Under the pieces are notes generated by a model, which had not been told where the DNA came from, ran no database searches, and worked only from the letters and a program-made list of their open reading frames with translations. Made by a program: the position numbers and the translations under genes. 64,000 bases of DNA from Colwellia sp. Arc7-D (GTDB lineage: Bacteria; Pseudomonadota; Gammaproteobacteria; Enterobacterales; Alteromonadaceae), in the NCBI RefSeq assembly GCF_003061515.1, contig NZ_CP028924.1, positions 682,001 through 746,000 of the forward strand, written 5' to 3'. Positions 19,008 through 29,146 of this stretch are shown here, piece after piece (position 1 is the first letter of the stretch; each line of letters starts with the position of its first letter).

Positions 19008-19831
19008 ATGTGTCCAGCTAAAACAGTTGATGGTCAACAAAGGGGATTTGTAATTCCTATCGGGGGGCAGAAGAGCGCGTTAAGGATCCTATAATTCTAC
19101 AACGTTTTGTTGAGCTTTGTGGCGGAGAAAATGCATACATTGTGATTATTCCTACCGCTTCACAACTTGAAGAAACAGGGCCTAATTACGAAGATGTATT
19201 TCATGAATTAGGCGTGCAAAAAGCCATTTCTTTACCGATCAATGATCGTGAAGATGCAAATAGTGATGAATACCTTGCTGAATTAAATAAAGCTACCGGT
19301 ATATTTATTACCGGTGGTAATCAATTACGCTTGTCTACTATTTTAGGTGGCACACCAGTAGCGCAGAGTATTCGGTCACGTAATGCTGATGGTGTGCATG
19401 TTGCAGGCACATCTGCAGGTGCAGCTATTATGCCTGAGCATATGATCGCTGGCGGTCGCACTGGCGCGTTGCCAAATGAGGAAGGGGTTACTTTTGCTCC
19501 GGGCATGGGTTTAATTAATAAAGTTATTATTGATCAGCACTTTAGCCAAAGAAATCGTTTAGGCCGTTTGCTATCAGCTATTTCTTACAACCCTTTTGCT
19601 TCAGGCTTAGGGATTTGTGAAAATACTGCCGCTTTTATTGATCCATCTGGAATTTTAGAAGTCGTTGGTCATGGTAGCATCACGGTAGTAGACCCTGCTG
19701 ATTTATCACACAGTTCAATGGCAGATGCTAATAGAGGCGAAGCTATTACGCTAATTGGTCTTAAATTACATGTACTTGGGCCAGGCGCAACTTACTGTAT
19801 TAACGAAAGAGTAGCTACACCAGCTAGCTAA
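19008..19831 (+). pseudogene. cphB: Cyanophycinase with a -1 frameshift in a G-run
   Basis: Cyanophycinase is a serine exopeptidase of family S51 that cuts cyanophycin to beta-Asp-Arg. The reading begins at ATG 19008 (GAGGT site) as MCPAKTVDGQQRGFVIPIGG, then leaves frame at the six-G run 19062-19067. One more G would give GGAEERVKDPIILQRF, which continues in the frame that stays open to 19831. The nucleophile elbow GTSAGA (Ser codon 19412-19414), DQHFSQRNRLGRL and GICENTA are intact. If the run is really seven G, the protein is about 274 residues and normal. Otherwise the gene is broken or needs slippage. iadA lies upstream, cphA downstream. Confidence 0.9.
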
Positions 19832-19840
19832 ACTTTTTTG

Positions 19841-19872
19841 TAAAGCCCACCTATACTTTGGTGGGCTTTACT
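19841..19872 (+). terminator. Terminator after cphB
   Basis: An 11-bp stem (TAAAGCCCACC at 19841-19851 with GGTGGGCTTTA at 19860-19870) encloses an eight-base loop. The following T-run is short, but a T-run also precedes it. It separates iadA-cphB from cphA. Confidence 0.75.
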
Positions 19873-20047
19873 ATTTCATTTTAATAACTAAAGCTCACTT
19901 CAATACCCCCACATTCTGTTCAGTAAAATATTCTCTCAAGTAGTATGTTCACTATTAAAACCGTGGTATCTTTTCTAGACCGCGTATAGCGTAATCGGAA
20001 TAAAAAATAATAAAAAATTCTCTTCAGAGTAATAAAAGGAAATCATT

Positions 20048-22867
20048 ATGAAAATGCTCTCTTCCAACGTTTATGTTGGCCCTAATATTTACGCTCATTT
20101 TCCTGTGATTCGCCATATTGTAGATATTGGTATTTTGGAAAAGTATCCTTCAGTTAAATTGGGTACAGAATTTATTGATGGATTAATCTCAAACCTGCCA
20201 AGTTTAGATCAGCACGGCTGCTCATATGGTGAGCCCGGTGGCTTTATCAGACGATTAAAAGAAGATGAAGGTACTTGGATTGCCCATATTTGGGAGCATG
20301 TTACGCTTGAACTACAATGTGTAGCGGGTACAGAAGTTACTTTTGGTAAGACGCGCACTACCGGCACTGCTGGCGAATACAATATGGTTTTCCAGTATAA
20401 ACAAAGAGATGTAGGTTTAGAGGCCGCAATTTTAGCTCGAAAACTCCTCATTTCATTAATGCCTGAAAACGTTAAAGCCCAGTTACAAACTACGATAGAA
20501 GATGATTTTGATTTTCAGCAAGAAATGGCTGATTTTATTCGCTTTGCACAACGCAAACAATTTGGTCCTAGTACCCAATCATTGGTGGATGCGGCAGAAA
20601 AACGCGACATTCCTTGGTTACGATTAAACGAATATAGCTTGGTTCAGTTTGGCCATGGTAAGTACCAGCAACGTATACAAGCCACTATTACCAGTGAAAC
20701 CAAGCATATAGCAGTGGAAATATCCTGCGATAAAGAAGACACTCATAATTTACTCAACGACCTTGGCCTGCCAGTTCCACAACAACGTATGGCGTATTCA
20801 GATGTACAAGCGGTAAAAATGGCAAAAAGCATCGGTTATCCGGTGGTTTTAAAACCGTTAAATGCCAATCATGGTCGTGGTGTTTCGATTGATTTAACAA
20901 CGGAAGAACAGGTAATAACCGCCTTTGCATTTGCCCGTGAGCATGGCACAAGCCGTGCCGTTTTAATTGAATCGTTTTTAACTGGATTAGATCACCGTAT
21001 GTTAGTCGTTAATGGTGAATTAGTCGCGGTAGCCAAACGTGTGCCAGGCCATGTTATTGGTGATGGCCTTAATACTATTAGTCAATTAGTTGATATTATT
21101 AATGAAGATCCACGACGAGGTGTTGGTCATGAAAAAGTATTAACGCAGTTAGAATTAGATACCCAAGCCATGCGCTTATTAGAAGAGGCCGACTTTACCG
21201 AAGAAACAGTATTACCTAAAGGTGAAATATTCTACCTTCGCTCGACTGCAAACTTATCTACCGGTGGTACAGCCATCGATATGACCGATGTAGTACATCC
21301 TGATAATAAAACGATGGCTGAGCGAGCAGTACAAGCTGTAGGTTTAGATGTGGGCGGCGTTGATTTTTTAACTGCTGATATCACACAATCTTATAAAGAC
21401 ATTGGTGGCGGTATTGTTGAAGTGAATGCCGCACCAGGTTTTAGAATGCATGTCGCCCCAAGCGAAGGCAAGCCAAGAGATGTTGCCGGAAAAGTCATTG
21501 ATATGCTGTTTCCACCAGCCCTACCTACGCGTATTCCTATTGCCGGTATTACGGGCACAAATGGTAAAACCACCACGTCGAGAATGCTCTCTCATATTTT
21601 AAAAAATGCCGGGCATGTTGTTGGTATGACTTCTACCGATGGGGTTTATGTTGATGGTCAGTTATCTGTTAAAGGTGATATGACAGGTCCAGTGTCATCG
21701 CAAATTGTGTTACGTGATCCTTCAGTAGATATTGCCGTGTTAGAAACCGCACGAGGCGGCATTGCCCGTTCAGGTTTAGGTTATTTAGAAAGTGACGTAG
21801 CCGCTTGTATCAATGTTCAAGAAGATCATTTAGGACTCAGAGGCATAGATACCCTTGAGCAACTTGCTGAAGTTAAACGTATTGTTGTTGAAGTGGCTAA
21901 AGACAGTGTTGTGCTCAATGCTGATGATCCACATTGTTTAAAAATGGCCGACCATACCAAAGCAAAACATATTTGTTATGTCACCATGAATACTGGCCAT
22001 AGCTTAGTACGCGAGCATATTCGTGCTGGCGGTCGAGCGGTGGTATTAGAAAAAGGTATCAACGGTGACATGATCACTATTTTTGATAACGGTACTCATA
22101 TTCCATTACTTTGGACGCATTTAATTCCGGCAACCTTAGAAGGCAAAGCACTGCACAATGTACAAAACGCTATGTTTGCAGCTGGTTTAGCTTATTGTCT
22201 AGGCAAGCCGTTAGATTCGATTCAACAAGGGTTAAGAACCTTCACCACCACCTTTTACCAAGCACCGGGTAGAATGAACGTATTTGACGAGCATAACTTT
22301 AGAGTGATACTTGATTACGCCCATAATGCTGATGGTGTGCGTTGTATGAGTGAGTTAGCTAGCAAGTTAGAAGTCAATGGTAAACGTATTACGGTGTTAG
22401 CAGGGCCAGGTGATCGTCGTGATGAAGATATCGCCAATATTGCTAAAGCTGCGGCAGGTCATTTTGATATTTACATCTGTAAGGCTGACGATAATCGTCG
22501 AGGTCGTGGTGTAGATGAAGTGCCTCAAATGTTAGCGGCAGCTTTAAAAGCTGAAGGTATTAAAGACTCACAAATATATTGTATTTCAGACGAAGTAGAG
22601 GCCATAGAAAAAGGTCTTGAATTAGCGAGTGCTGATGATTTATTAATGGTATTTGGCGATGCTATAACACGTTGTTGGAAACAAATTATTAACTTTAATG
22701 GTGTTAATGAACCTGAGCATGAAGCAGAGCAAACACCACGTCAAACCGTTGTTTCTATGCTAGAAACTAACGAGCCTGACACTTTTGTTTTAGAAACAGG
22801 CATGAAAATTGTGACCGATGAACGAGGCGTTCGTTTGGTATCAGAGCATGATGAAGAAAGTGACTAA
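20048..22867 (+). CDS. cphA: Cyanophycin synthetase
   Basis: 939 residues. It builds the Asp backbone with Arg side chains using two ATP-dependent active sites. Layout: N-terminal domain (1-160), ATP-grasp (about 215-480, with PVVLKPLNANHGRGVSI and EVNAAPGFRMH), and a Mur-ligase-like domain from about 490 with P-loop GTNGKTTT near 502 and the DYAHNADGV segment. It is longer than cyanobacterial CphA (about 875), mainly through an acidic tail of about 50 residues after FGDAITRCWKQI. Ribosome site AAAGGA. The second, Mur-only gene follows after a long hairpin. Confidence 0.95.
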   Translation: MKMLSSNVYVGPNIYAHFPVIRHIVDIGILEKYPSVKLGTEFIDGLISNLPSLDQHGCSYGEPGGFIRRLKEDEGTWIAHIWEHVTLELQCVAGTEVTFGKTRTTGTAGEYNMVFQYKQRDVGLEAAILARKLLISLMPENVKAQLQTTIEDDFDFQQEMADFIRFAQRKQFGPSTQSLVDAAEKRDIPWLRLNEYSLVQFGHGKYQQRIQATITSETKHIAVEISCDKEDTHNLLNDLGLPVPQQRMAYSDVQAVKMAKSIGYPVVLKPLNANHGRGVSIDLTTEEQVITAFAFAREHGTSRAVLIESFLTGLDHRMLVVNGELVAVAKRVPGHVIGDGLNTISQLVDIINEDPRRGVGHEKVLTQLELDTQAMRLLEEADFTEETVLPKGEIFYLRSTANLSTGGTAIDMTDVVHPDNKTMAERAVQAVGLDVGGVDFLTADITQSYKDIGGGIVEVNAAPGFRMHVAPSEGKPRDVAGKVIDMLFPPALPTRIPIAGITGTNGKTTTSRMLSHILKNAGHVVGMTSTDGVYVDGQLSVKGDMTGPVSSQIVLRDPSVDIAVLETARGGIARSGLGYLESDVAACINVQEDHLGLRGIDTLEQLAEVKRIVVEVAKDSVVLNADDPHCLKMADHTKAKHICYVTMNTGHSLVREHIRAGGRAVVLEKGINGDMITIFDNGTHIPLLWTHLIPATLEGKALHNVQNAMFAAGLAYCLGKPLDSIQQGLRTFTTTFYQAPGRMNVFDEHNFRVILDYAHNADGVRCMSELASKLEVNGKRITVLAGPGDRRDEDIANIAKAAAGHFDIYICKADDNRRGRGVDEVPQMLAAALKAEGIKDSQIYCISDEVEAIEKGLELASADDLLMVFGDAITRCWKQIINFNGVNEPEHEAEQTPRQTVVSMLETNEPDTFVLETGMKIVTDERGVRLVSEHDEESD

Positions 22868-22926
22868 TCTCAGCTAAAAGAGATAAAACCTTTGGTGACG
22901 ACTGAGTAAGCTATGCTTTTTGTTGC

Positions 22927-22976
22927 AGCTTCATATTAAGAGTTATTGTTAACTAGATAACTCTTAATATGAAGCT
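22927..22976 (+). repeat. Perfect 20-bp inverted repeat between cphA and the second synthetase-like gene
   Basis: The arms 22927-22946 and 22957-22976 are exact reverse complements with a ten-base loop. No T-run follows. A second small palindrome (GCTCA/TGAGC, 22974-22986) abuts it. It may stabilise the cphA mRNA 3' end or partly attenuate reading into the next gene. Confidence 0.9.
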
Positions 22977-23038
22977 CAGCCTGAGCATGATTTGCTCAAA
23001 CGTTCTAAAACTCACATCTTGAAGTCATTTGGGTATAT

Positions 23039-24760
23039 ATGAATAGAGAAAATATAATACTGACATTAGATGATAATCGTCGGTTGACCGGTAAAAATTT
23101 ATTATCAGATCAGCCAGGTGCGATTATTGACGCGTTTGTTAACGGTATTGATAAACTTATCGTGGTAAATATTTGGTCGATTTATGCTAACCGATTACTC
23201 AAAGCGGTAAATTGGCCAAATGAAAAAATCTACTCGCGAATATTTGAAGATGGCATCACAATTGCCATAAGTGCGCCACTAGATGCACTTTATGCTGCTT
23301 GTGATTTAAATGAAATGGCGTGGCAGTTAACTTGCGAAGAGTTAACTCACACTGAGAACCAAGAAGAAATTTCAGTAGCAATTGAACGCTTAAAGTTAAC
23401 GATTGCCGAAGAAGCAAATCCAAAACTGCTTGAGTTAATTAAACAATCAAAAGCTCATAATATTGTCTATTTAGTTGATGACGACGAATTCTCATTGGGT
23501 TATGGCACTACTGCGCAGTGTTGGCCCATAAGCGCATTACCTGAGCCAGAAAATATAAATTGGTCACAATATAAATCGATACCACTGGCTTACGTTACTG
23601 GCACGAATGGTAAGTCGACCAGTGTACGCATTATGTCGCAAATTATTGAGCAAGCAGGTCAATGTTGTGGAGTAACCTCAACAGACTTTATTCGAGTGGG
23701 TGATAATATTATTGACCACGGCGATTATTCAGGCCCTGGTGGGGCAAGAATGCTATTGCGCCATCCCGATACTCAAACAGCTATTTTAGAGGTTGCTCGC
23801 GGTGGTATTCTACGCAGAGGTTTACCGATAGATAATGTTGATGCTGCTTTAATTACCAATATTGCAGAAGATCACTTAGGCCAATATGGCATTAATACCG
23901 TTGCAGCATTGGCTCAAGCGAAAGCTGTTGTTGCTAAAGGTTTACTCAGTGACGGACAAAGCAAAGGCACGTTAGTACTTAATGCCGATGATAAAAATTT
24001 AGTGGCTTTGGCACCTGAATTACTGGTGAATAAGTGCTGGTTTTCTTTGCATGAAGACAATACAACACTGCAGCAACACAAACAAAAAGGTGGTGCTGTT
24101 TGTTTTGTGCGTGATCAACAATTGCTGTATTCGTTTCAGTATGAAGAGTCGATTATTATCGCGGTAAACGACATTCCAATGACCCTAAACGGTGCTGCAT
24201 TACACAATATTCAAAATGCGCTGGGGGCTATTGGTTTAGCTAAAAGCTTAGGTATAGGAGATAAAGCAATTACAGCAGCATTATCTATTTTTGCCAGTAA
24301 TAGTAAAGACAACCCCGGTAGAGGTAATCAGTTTAAGGTAAATAATGCGCAAGTGATTATGGACTTTGCTCATAATGTTCATAGCATGGAGGCCATGGCG
24401 GTTACCACGGCAAACATAAAAGCACAGCGTAAATTTTTAATGTTAAGCCATGCGGGTGATCGAACAGACAATGAAATCATCAACTTGACGAAAACAGCGT
24501 TAAAAATGAATCCTGACTTTATTATTGCTGCTGAAGTTCAACCGTATTTACGTGGTAGAGAGTTAGGGGAAGTACCTCAGTTGATTGTTGATACAGCGCT
24601 AGCTCATGGCATGAAAAAGTGTAATATTTTTACTTTTAACAGCCCATTGTCCGGCGCAAAGTATGTAGTAGAACAACTACAAAAAGACGATTTAGCTTTA
24701 CTCATGGTGTTATCAGAGCGCGAAAACATAACCGCATTATTACATGAAAAATCAATATAG
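23039..24760 (+). CDS. Mur-ligase-family protein, cyanophycin synthetase-like (cphA'-type)
   Basis: 573 residues. Residues 1-180 do not show an ATP-grasp fold; residues 185-570 are Mur-ligase-like, with P-loop VTGTNGKSTS near 190, LEVARGGILRRGL, NIAEDHLGQYG and MDFAHNVHSM, all closely matching the corresponding segments of the CphA next door. It therefore looks like the arginine-adding half of a cyanophycin synthetase without the aspartate-adding ATP-grasp. Second cphA-like genes beside cphA are known in proteobacteria. Whether it helps make cyanophycin, re-ligates beta-Asp-Arg or acts on another peptide is open. No clear ribosome site is visible before the ATG. Confidence 0.85.
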   Translation: MNRENIILTLDDNRRLTGKNLLSDQPGAIIDAFVNGIDKLIVVNIWSIYANRLLKAVNWPNEKIYSRIFEDGITIAISAPLDALYAACDLNEMAWQLTCEELTHTENQEEISVAIERLKLTIAEEANPKLLELIKQSKAHNIVYLVDDDEFSLGYGTTAQCWPISALPEPENINWSQYKSIPLAYVTGTNGKSTSVRIMSQIIEQAGQCCGVTSTDFIRVGDNIIDHGDYSGPGGARMLLRHPDTQTAILEVARGGILRRGLPIDNVDAALITNIAEDHLGQYGINTVAALAQAKAVVAKGLLSDGQSKGTLVLNADDKNLVALAPELLVNKCWFSLHEDNTTLQQHKQKGGAVCFVRDQQLLYSFQYEESIIIAVNDIPMTLNGAALHNIQNALGAIGLAKSLGIGDKAITAALSIFASNSKDNPGRGNQFKVNNAQVIMDFAHNVHSMEAMAVTTANIKAQRKFLMLSHAGDRTDNEIINLTKTALKMNPDFIIAAEVQPYLRGRELGEVPQLIVDTALAHGMKKCNIFTFNSPLSGAKYVVEQLQKDDLALLMVLSERENITALLHEKSI

Positions 24761-24799
24761 CGTTTGTTAAGTGTTCATTAAAAAATGAAATAATCTAAA

Positions 24800-24821
24800 G
24801 CTTGCTGATTTACCAGCAAGC
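24800..24821 (+). terminator. Possible terminator after the cphA'-type gene
   Basis: An eight-bp stem GCTTGCTG/CAGCAAGC closes a six-base loop 39 bases after the stop. Only scattered T residues follow, so this is a weak call. Confidence 0.45.
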
Positions 24822-25745
24822 ATAGGTTTCCTCCTCAAATAAATACTATCCACCCTGTAGTTTTCTCTTAACAACCGCACAAATGAGTAGGTCAACTTTA
24901 CATATATGGAAAATGACTTAATATAAAGCCTATATTTTACAAACTATTAGCATAACTAATCGATAACATCTTTTTGATATTCGTTATGCTAAATAAGCTT
25001 GGTTTATATAGTAAGTTGTACTATGACTGTAAATAAACTTTAACGTCAAAATAATCGTATTCTATTGACTGTTAGTCGTACTCTTTGAGGCCCAAATCAG
25101 TCGTCGTTATCGTATTTGTGAATTCAGTATCAGCACGATTACTTTTTTGTAAATTTATATTGGTAATGTGGGTTGGGTATTTTGGTTTATCTTTTGGTAA
25201 TACATCTGTGTGTATTTACTCCAAGAATATAGCTAAATATGCACAAGCGCCTGCTGTGACTGACACTTTCCTTTCAAAGCTGCTGCTATAGTTGCTACGT
25301 TAACTATGTCGTTAATCAACTTGTCTCGTTTATAAACTTCATCTACGGTCTAAAAATTAATCATAACAAGAGCAACTATTGAGTAATAAAGTGACTGTAC
25401 TTACCTGTAACGTAGAAATAACGCAGAAAAATCATAAGGATTATTAACTTTTTGTAACGATATTTAAACAATAAAATAATCATTATAAAATTCAATGCGT
25501 ATCAAAAAAATTTCTTCACAAAATTAATGAAATTGTAGATTAAAGGTTTAAATATTAACGTTAATTACGTACATCTACCTCATTGGTAATAACAGAGGAG
25601 TTGTTTTTTATGTTGTTTTGGTAATGATGGTTAATTGACATCTAATCATTAATTGGTTAGATTTGAGTCAGATTGTGGTAAATGGGTTTTACGTTTTAAA
25701 CAATACTACTATAAAACATAATAAGTGGAACTTGGGGAGAGTGAC
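24822..25745. other. Long gene-free region before the TonB receptor
   Basis: About 920 AT-rich bases. A 68-residue open frame at 25085-25291 has no ribosome site or recognisable features and I do not call it. The last about 150 bases should hold the receptor promoter. No RNA element was recognised. Confidence 0.55.
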
Positions 25746-28700
25746 GTGAAATTGAATAAAATTAGTAACGTTCTAAGAGTAAATAGGTTTAATTCTAAAG
25801 GTACGTCGGCATTGTTAAGCTCGGCATTTGTTACCTTGTTAGCCGCACCTGTATACGCTGAAGAACAAGCAAGCACAAATGAAGTTGCTAAAGAAAGCAA
25901 CATTGAAGTTATTGAAGTTAGTGGCATGCGAGGCACAATGACTCGCTCGCTTAATGAGAAAAAAAATACCGCCGCTATTGTTGACGCTATTGCTGCGGCA
26001 GACTTTGGTGACTTACCGGGTTTATCTTTAGCCGATATTATTGAAAATATTTCAGGCGCCTCAAGTCATCGTTTAAAAGGTAGCCAAAACGAAGTCTCTA
26101 TTCGTGGTTTGGGCTCTTACTGGGTTATGCAACATTTAACGGTCGTACTATTACAAACGCTGGTACAGGTCGTGCGGTAAACTTTAAAAAATTCCCATCA
26201 GACTTAGTTGATAAAGTTGTTATTTATAAGTCACAACAAGCAGATTTAGTTGAAGGTGGTACATCTGGAACTATTGAAGTTGCTGCACTACGTGCTATCG
26301 ATTACGGTAAAAATGAAACTACTGTAGAAGCAACGGGTATCTACAACTCATATTACGGCAATGTAGATGGCGAAAATGTAAATCCATGGGGTAACAAATT
26401 TGTTATTTCTACGGTTAGAAGCTGGGAAACCGAAGACTTTGGTAATATGGGTTTCACATTAGGGGTTGTTTCGTCTGACGACTCAAACCCTGAAGAAAAC
26501 TACGGTGGTAGTTCTCAAATGCAAGCCTGTGCGCTTAAAGACGCTTCGGGTAATACAATAGTGCCAGATGAAAATGAGTGTGACGATGGTAACCAAGCGG
26601 TTTCTAGTGGTCGTCAAGGCTCAAGTCCTCAACTTGGAAAAGACACTGAGCTGTCAGACTTTGATCAAAGTTCAATTTTCTACGTACCTAATGATGCTTA
26701 TTGGCGAACAGGTGAAGATGAAGATTCTCGCACCAGTGTTGTTGCTACTTTTCAATGGCAACCTAATGATCAGTGGGATATTAACTTCGATTACCAAAAC
26801 TCTCGTTTGGAATATACTGAAGAACGTATGGAGTTTGGGATTGATAACCGTCGAAGAAAACTAGCCGATCATATCATCGCTGAAGATCACACTTTGCTTT
26901 ATGCAACCGGTGAAGCTAAGCCTCAACTTTTAGGTGAAAGCAGAAATCAAGTAGACGATTATGATGGTGGTGGTATTAATTTTGAGTATTACCCAACAGA
27001 TAACTTAAAACTAGCAGCAGACTTTTCATACTCAAAGTCATATCGCTATAGAGTTCGTCATCGTTCAAAATTCAAATCAGAAAGCCGTTATCAATACGAG
27101 TTTGACGCTCGTGATACCAACGTTCCTACCCTTACATGGTTAGATAACGACCGTAATGGTGTTGGTGATGATGGTTACAATGCTTCAGAAGTGTTTGATC
27201 CAAATAATGTTCAGTCTTTCTTAAGTGCTGATGGTGGCGCATATGCTGAATACCGCCGTGCGAATGATGAGCGAGAAGATAAAATTTTAGCGTTCAAATT
27301 TGATGCTGAATATACGCTCGATCATGATATTTTTGCTAATATTAAAGCCGGTGTTCGTTTCTCAAAAGAAAACTTAATTGACGAACAAACTAACGATGTT
27401 TCTTTACGTTTGAGTGATGGCAGTCAAAAAACTGGCTCAACTGATACTGAAGATGATAACTGGGACGAGAACAATGTTGCCAGTTACTTAGCTTTAACTG
27501 ACGGTATTGTGAGCAATTGTTTTAATAACCATCAAAACGATAATTTATTTGACGAAGAAGGCGGCGGTGCTGGTGATTTCGTTACCTACGATGCCAAATG
27601 TTTTATTGGACAAATGTTAGGTCAAATTCCAGGCAATAACGGCGATACAAGCTTTTATGATATTGGCGAACGTAACGATAAACGTGACGGTGCCGATCGT
27701 ATTGTAGAAGAAAAAATCAGCGCTATTTATGCCATGGCTGATATTGATACTCAATGGGGCGATTACCCGGTAACTGGTAATGTTGGTGTACGTGTTGTTA
27801 AAACTGAAACGCACTCTGACGGTTACGGTGATAAAGTTTTTATTACTACGGCTGAAGACGGTACGTTTAAAACAGAAATTAACACTACAGGCGAAATTGA
27901 AGATGTAACACTTGATTCAAGTTACACCGAAGTATTACCGAGCTTAAACTTAACATTCCAACTAAATGACGAATGGTATTTGAAAACAGCGCTTTATAGA
28001 GCTATGTCTCGTTTCCAAATGAATGCTATGTCTGCAGGTGTTAGCTACGATATTTGTACTTCATCAAGTGAAGACGAAAGCTGTAATAATAATTACTCAG
28101 AATCAATTACCAGTGGTTCAGCTAACGGTAATCACATGAAGCCTTATTTATCTAATAACGTTGAGGTTTCACTTGAGTATTACCCAAGTAATGATGCCGC
28201 GGTAACGTTAGCTGTTTATAATAAAAGCTTTACTGGCGGTTATGAAACGGTACAAGAAGATAGAGATATTACGATATCACTTGATGGCGTAGACACAATA
28301 TTTGCAGATGTAACACACTCTACAGTACAAACATCAAACGATTCTTCAACCATTCGTGGTGTTGAGTTAACGGCTCAAAAACATTTTACTGAATTACCAG
28401 GAATTTGGAGCGGTTTGGGTGCGAAGATTGCCTATAACTATGCAGAGTCAGATTTTGTAACGCCAGAACCAGGTAGCCCAGGTTTAGTTCCTGATGCAAA
28501 CCTATTTGGTTTCTCTAAAAACGTAGCTTCTGCTTCTGTTTACTGGGAAGGTGATCAACTGTCAATGCGTTTACTTTATAAGTATCGTTCAAAGTATTTT
28601 CAACCGAATAACTTGCCATTCCCAACACGTTCACACCGTTATGTACAAGACAGTGATTACGTAGATTTCAACATCAAGTATAAAGTGACTAAAAAAGTAT

Positions 28701-28828
28701 CAGTATCTTTAAAAGCACTTAACATATTAGATGAGCCACAAGTGATGACACGTGGTAACGACTCGACTATATCTGATTACTCACGCTCAGGCCCTAAATT
28801 CTATTTAGGCGTTAAAGCTAAGTTCTAA
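25746..28828 (+). pseudogene. Large TonB-dependent receptor with a one-base frameshift
   Basis: GTG start at 25746 with a GGGGAG site six bases upstream. The signal peptide ends TLLAAPVYA, then IEVIEVSGMRG leads into the plug. The frame breaks at about 26120: SIRGLGSY continues as LGYATFNGRTITNAG only if one base is added near 26120, after which the frame is open to 28828 and ends in a beta-barrel with terminal KAKF. The repaired protein is about 1027 residues, a size common for TonB receptors importing oligosaccharides or peptides in marine Alteromonadales. The substrate is unknown. If the shift is real the receptor is lost. Confidence 0.88.
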
Positions 28829-28866
28829 TAGATAGTTAGCTTCTAATCTATAGTAAGTCAAAGTTT

Positions 28867-28900
28867 AAGCCCTGTTTACGCAAGTAGACAGGGCTTTTTT
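28867..28900 (+). terminator. Rho-independent terminator after the TonB receptor
   Basis: A 13-bp stem (AAGCCCTGTTTAC paired with GTAGACAGGGCTT, with one T-G wobble) is capped by GCAA and followed by a T-run. Confidence 0.92.
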
Positions 28901-29146
28901 GTTATTAAAATTTTTAACTCTGTTCTTATTGCGTACCTACTCTTATTACTGGTTTGTAATCACTATTACGCAATATAATCGCTTTTTTTACTTTATGTTT
29001 GCTAAGTCAAAGGTGCAATAGTAAATATTAAGATTAAAGATAAGTCCGTTATTTAATAACTGATTAGGCACTGAAAAATCGTCCCTGTTTTGATCTCTTG
29101 TATGGTTTTATTCGTATAGTATTTTTTAAGTTTAAGAACTATAACG

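Noticed and set aside
19062..19067. Standard programmed -1 ribosomal frameshift in cphB
   Set aside because: The site CGGGGGG does not fit X-XXY-YYZ pairing well, no obvious downstream pseudoknot was seen, and two other genes nearby have similar one-base losses, which favours error or decay.
20000..20047. ArgR box upstream of cphA
   Set aside because: AT-rich and loosely similar, but without a convincing palindromic match.
25085..25291. 68-codon open frame in the long gap before the TonB receptor
   Set aside because: No ribosome site, no recognisable motif, and composition like the surrounding non-coding DNA.
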